Shown in pieces: positions 63,978-64,000 of a stretch of DNA of 64,000 nt (position 1 is its first letter; each line of letters begins with the position of its first letter). The notes beneath the pieces are model-generated. The model ran no database searches. It was given only the letters and a program-made list of their open reading frames with translations, and had not been told where the DNA came from. Made by a program: the position numbers and the translations under genes. The stretch is from assembly GCF_014839835.1 (NCBI RefSeq), contig NC_071624.1, forward strand, positions 21,533,675-21,597,674, read 5' to 3'. The DNA comes from Dryobates pubescens (lineage: Eukaryota > Chordata > Aves > Piciformes > Picidae).

Positions 63978-64000
63978 GTGGCCGCTGTGAGCCGGAGGTG
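63978..64000 (+). CDS. possible first bases of a downstream exon (SRCR-type?)
   Basis: TTCCTCTGCAG followed by a phase-1 frame reading (x)GRCEPEV up to the window end. GRCxxxVEV is a common SRCR-domain opening, and SSC4D lies divergent to DTX2 in mammals. Only seven residues are visible, so this is a guess from context. Confidence 0.2.

Overview
This is nuclear DNA of a bird. The protein-coding exons are vertebrate genes interrupted by introns, and almost all non-coding DNA is made of 5'-truncated CR1 LINE copies, the dominant avian retrotransposon. The CR1 density is very high, with dozens of copies in both orientations and often nested. That fits a lineage with CR1 expansion such as the woodpecker and barbet order, but this placement is inference, not proof.

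Three host genes can be read exon by exon, all on the minus strand. From right to left they are DTX2 (Deltex E3 ubiquitin ligase 2; CpG-island promoter near 61.4 kb, coding exons from 53136 down to 13016) and then two tandem uroplakin-III family genes (6326-4618 and 4150-1974). Every exon was closed with GT/AG boundaries and matching phases, except for one unresolved single-base excess in a GC-rich DTX2 exon. The order DTX2 then UPK3B, on the same strand, is the one known from mammals. The last bases of the window may be the edge of a plus-strand SRCR-domain gene (SSC4D in mammalian synteny), with very little evidence.

Layout: 1-1190 is a 26-bp minisatellite at the window edge; 1.97-6.33 kb holds the two uroplakin genes; 6.3-13 kb is intergenic and CR1-rich; 13.0-53.1 kb holds the DTX2 coding exons in CR1-packed introns; 53.2-61.4 kb is the DTX2 5' region; 60.5-61.75 kb is a CpG island; 61.8-64 kb is CR1-rich flank.

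The most unusual structure concerns tandem arrays in DTX2. Four of its introns carry a long array just downstream of the 5' splice site. One of these, about 2 kb long, is built from the end of the RING exon including its splice donor, so roughly fifteen copies of the donor lie in series inside the intron. There is also a near-identical 1,496-bp inverted pair about 26 kb apart, and several CR1-into-CR1 junctions occur twice. I saw no evidence of a new enzymatic or defence system. The novelty here is genomic architecture.
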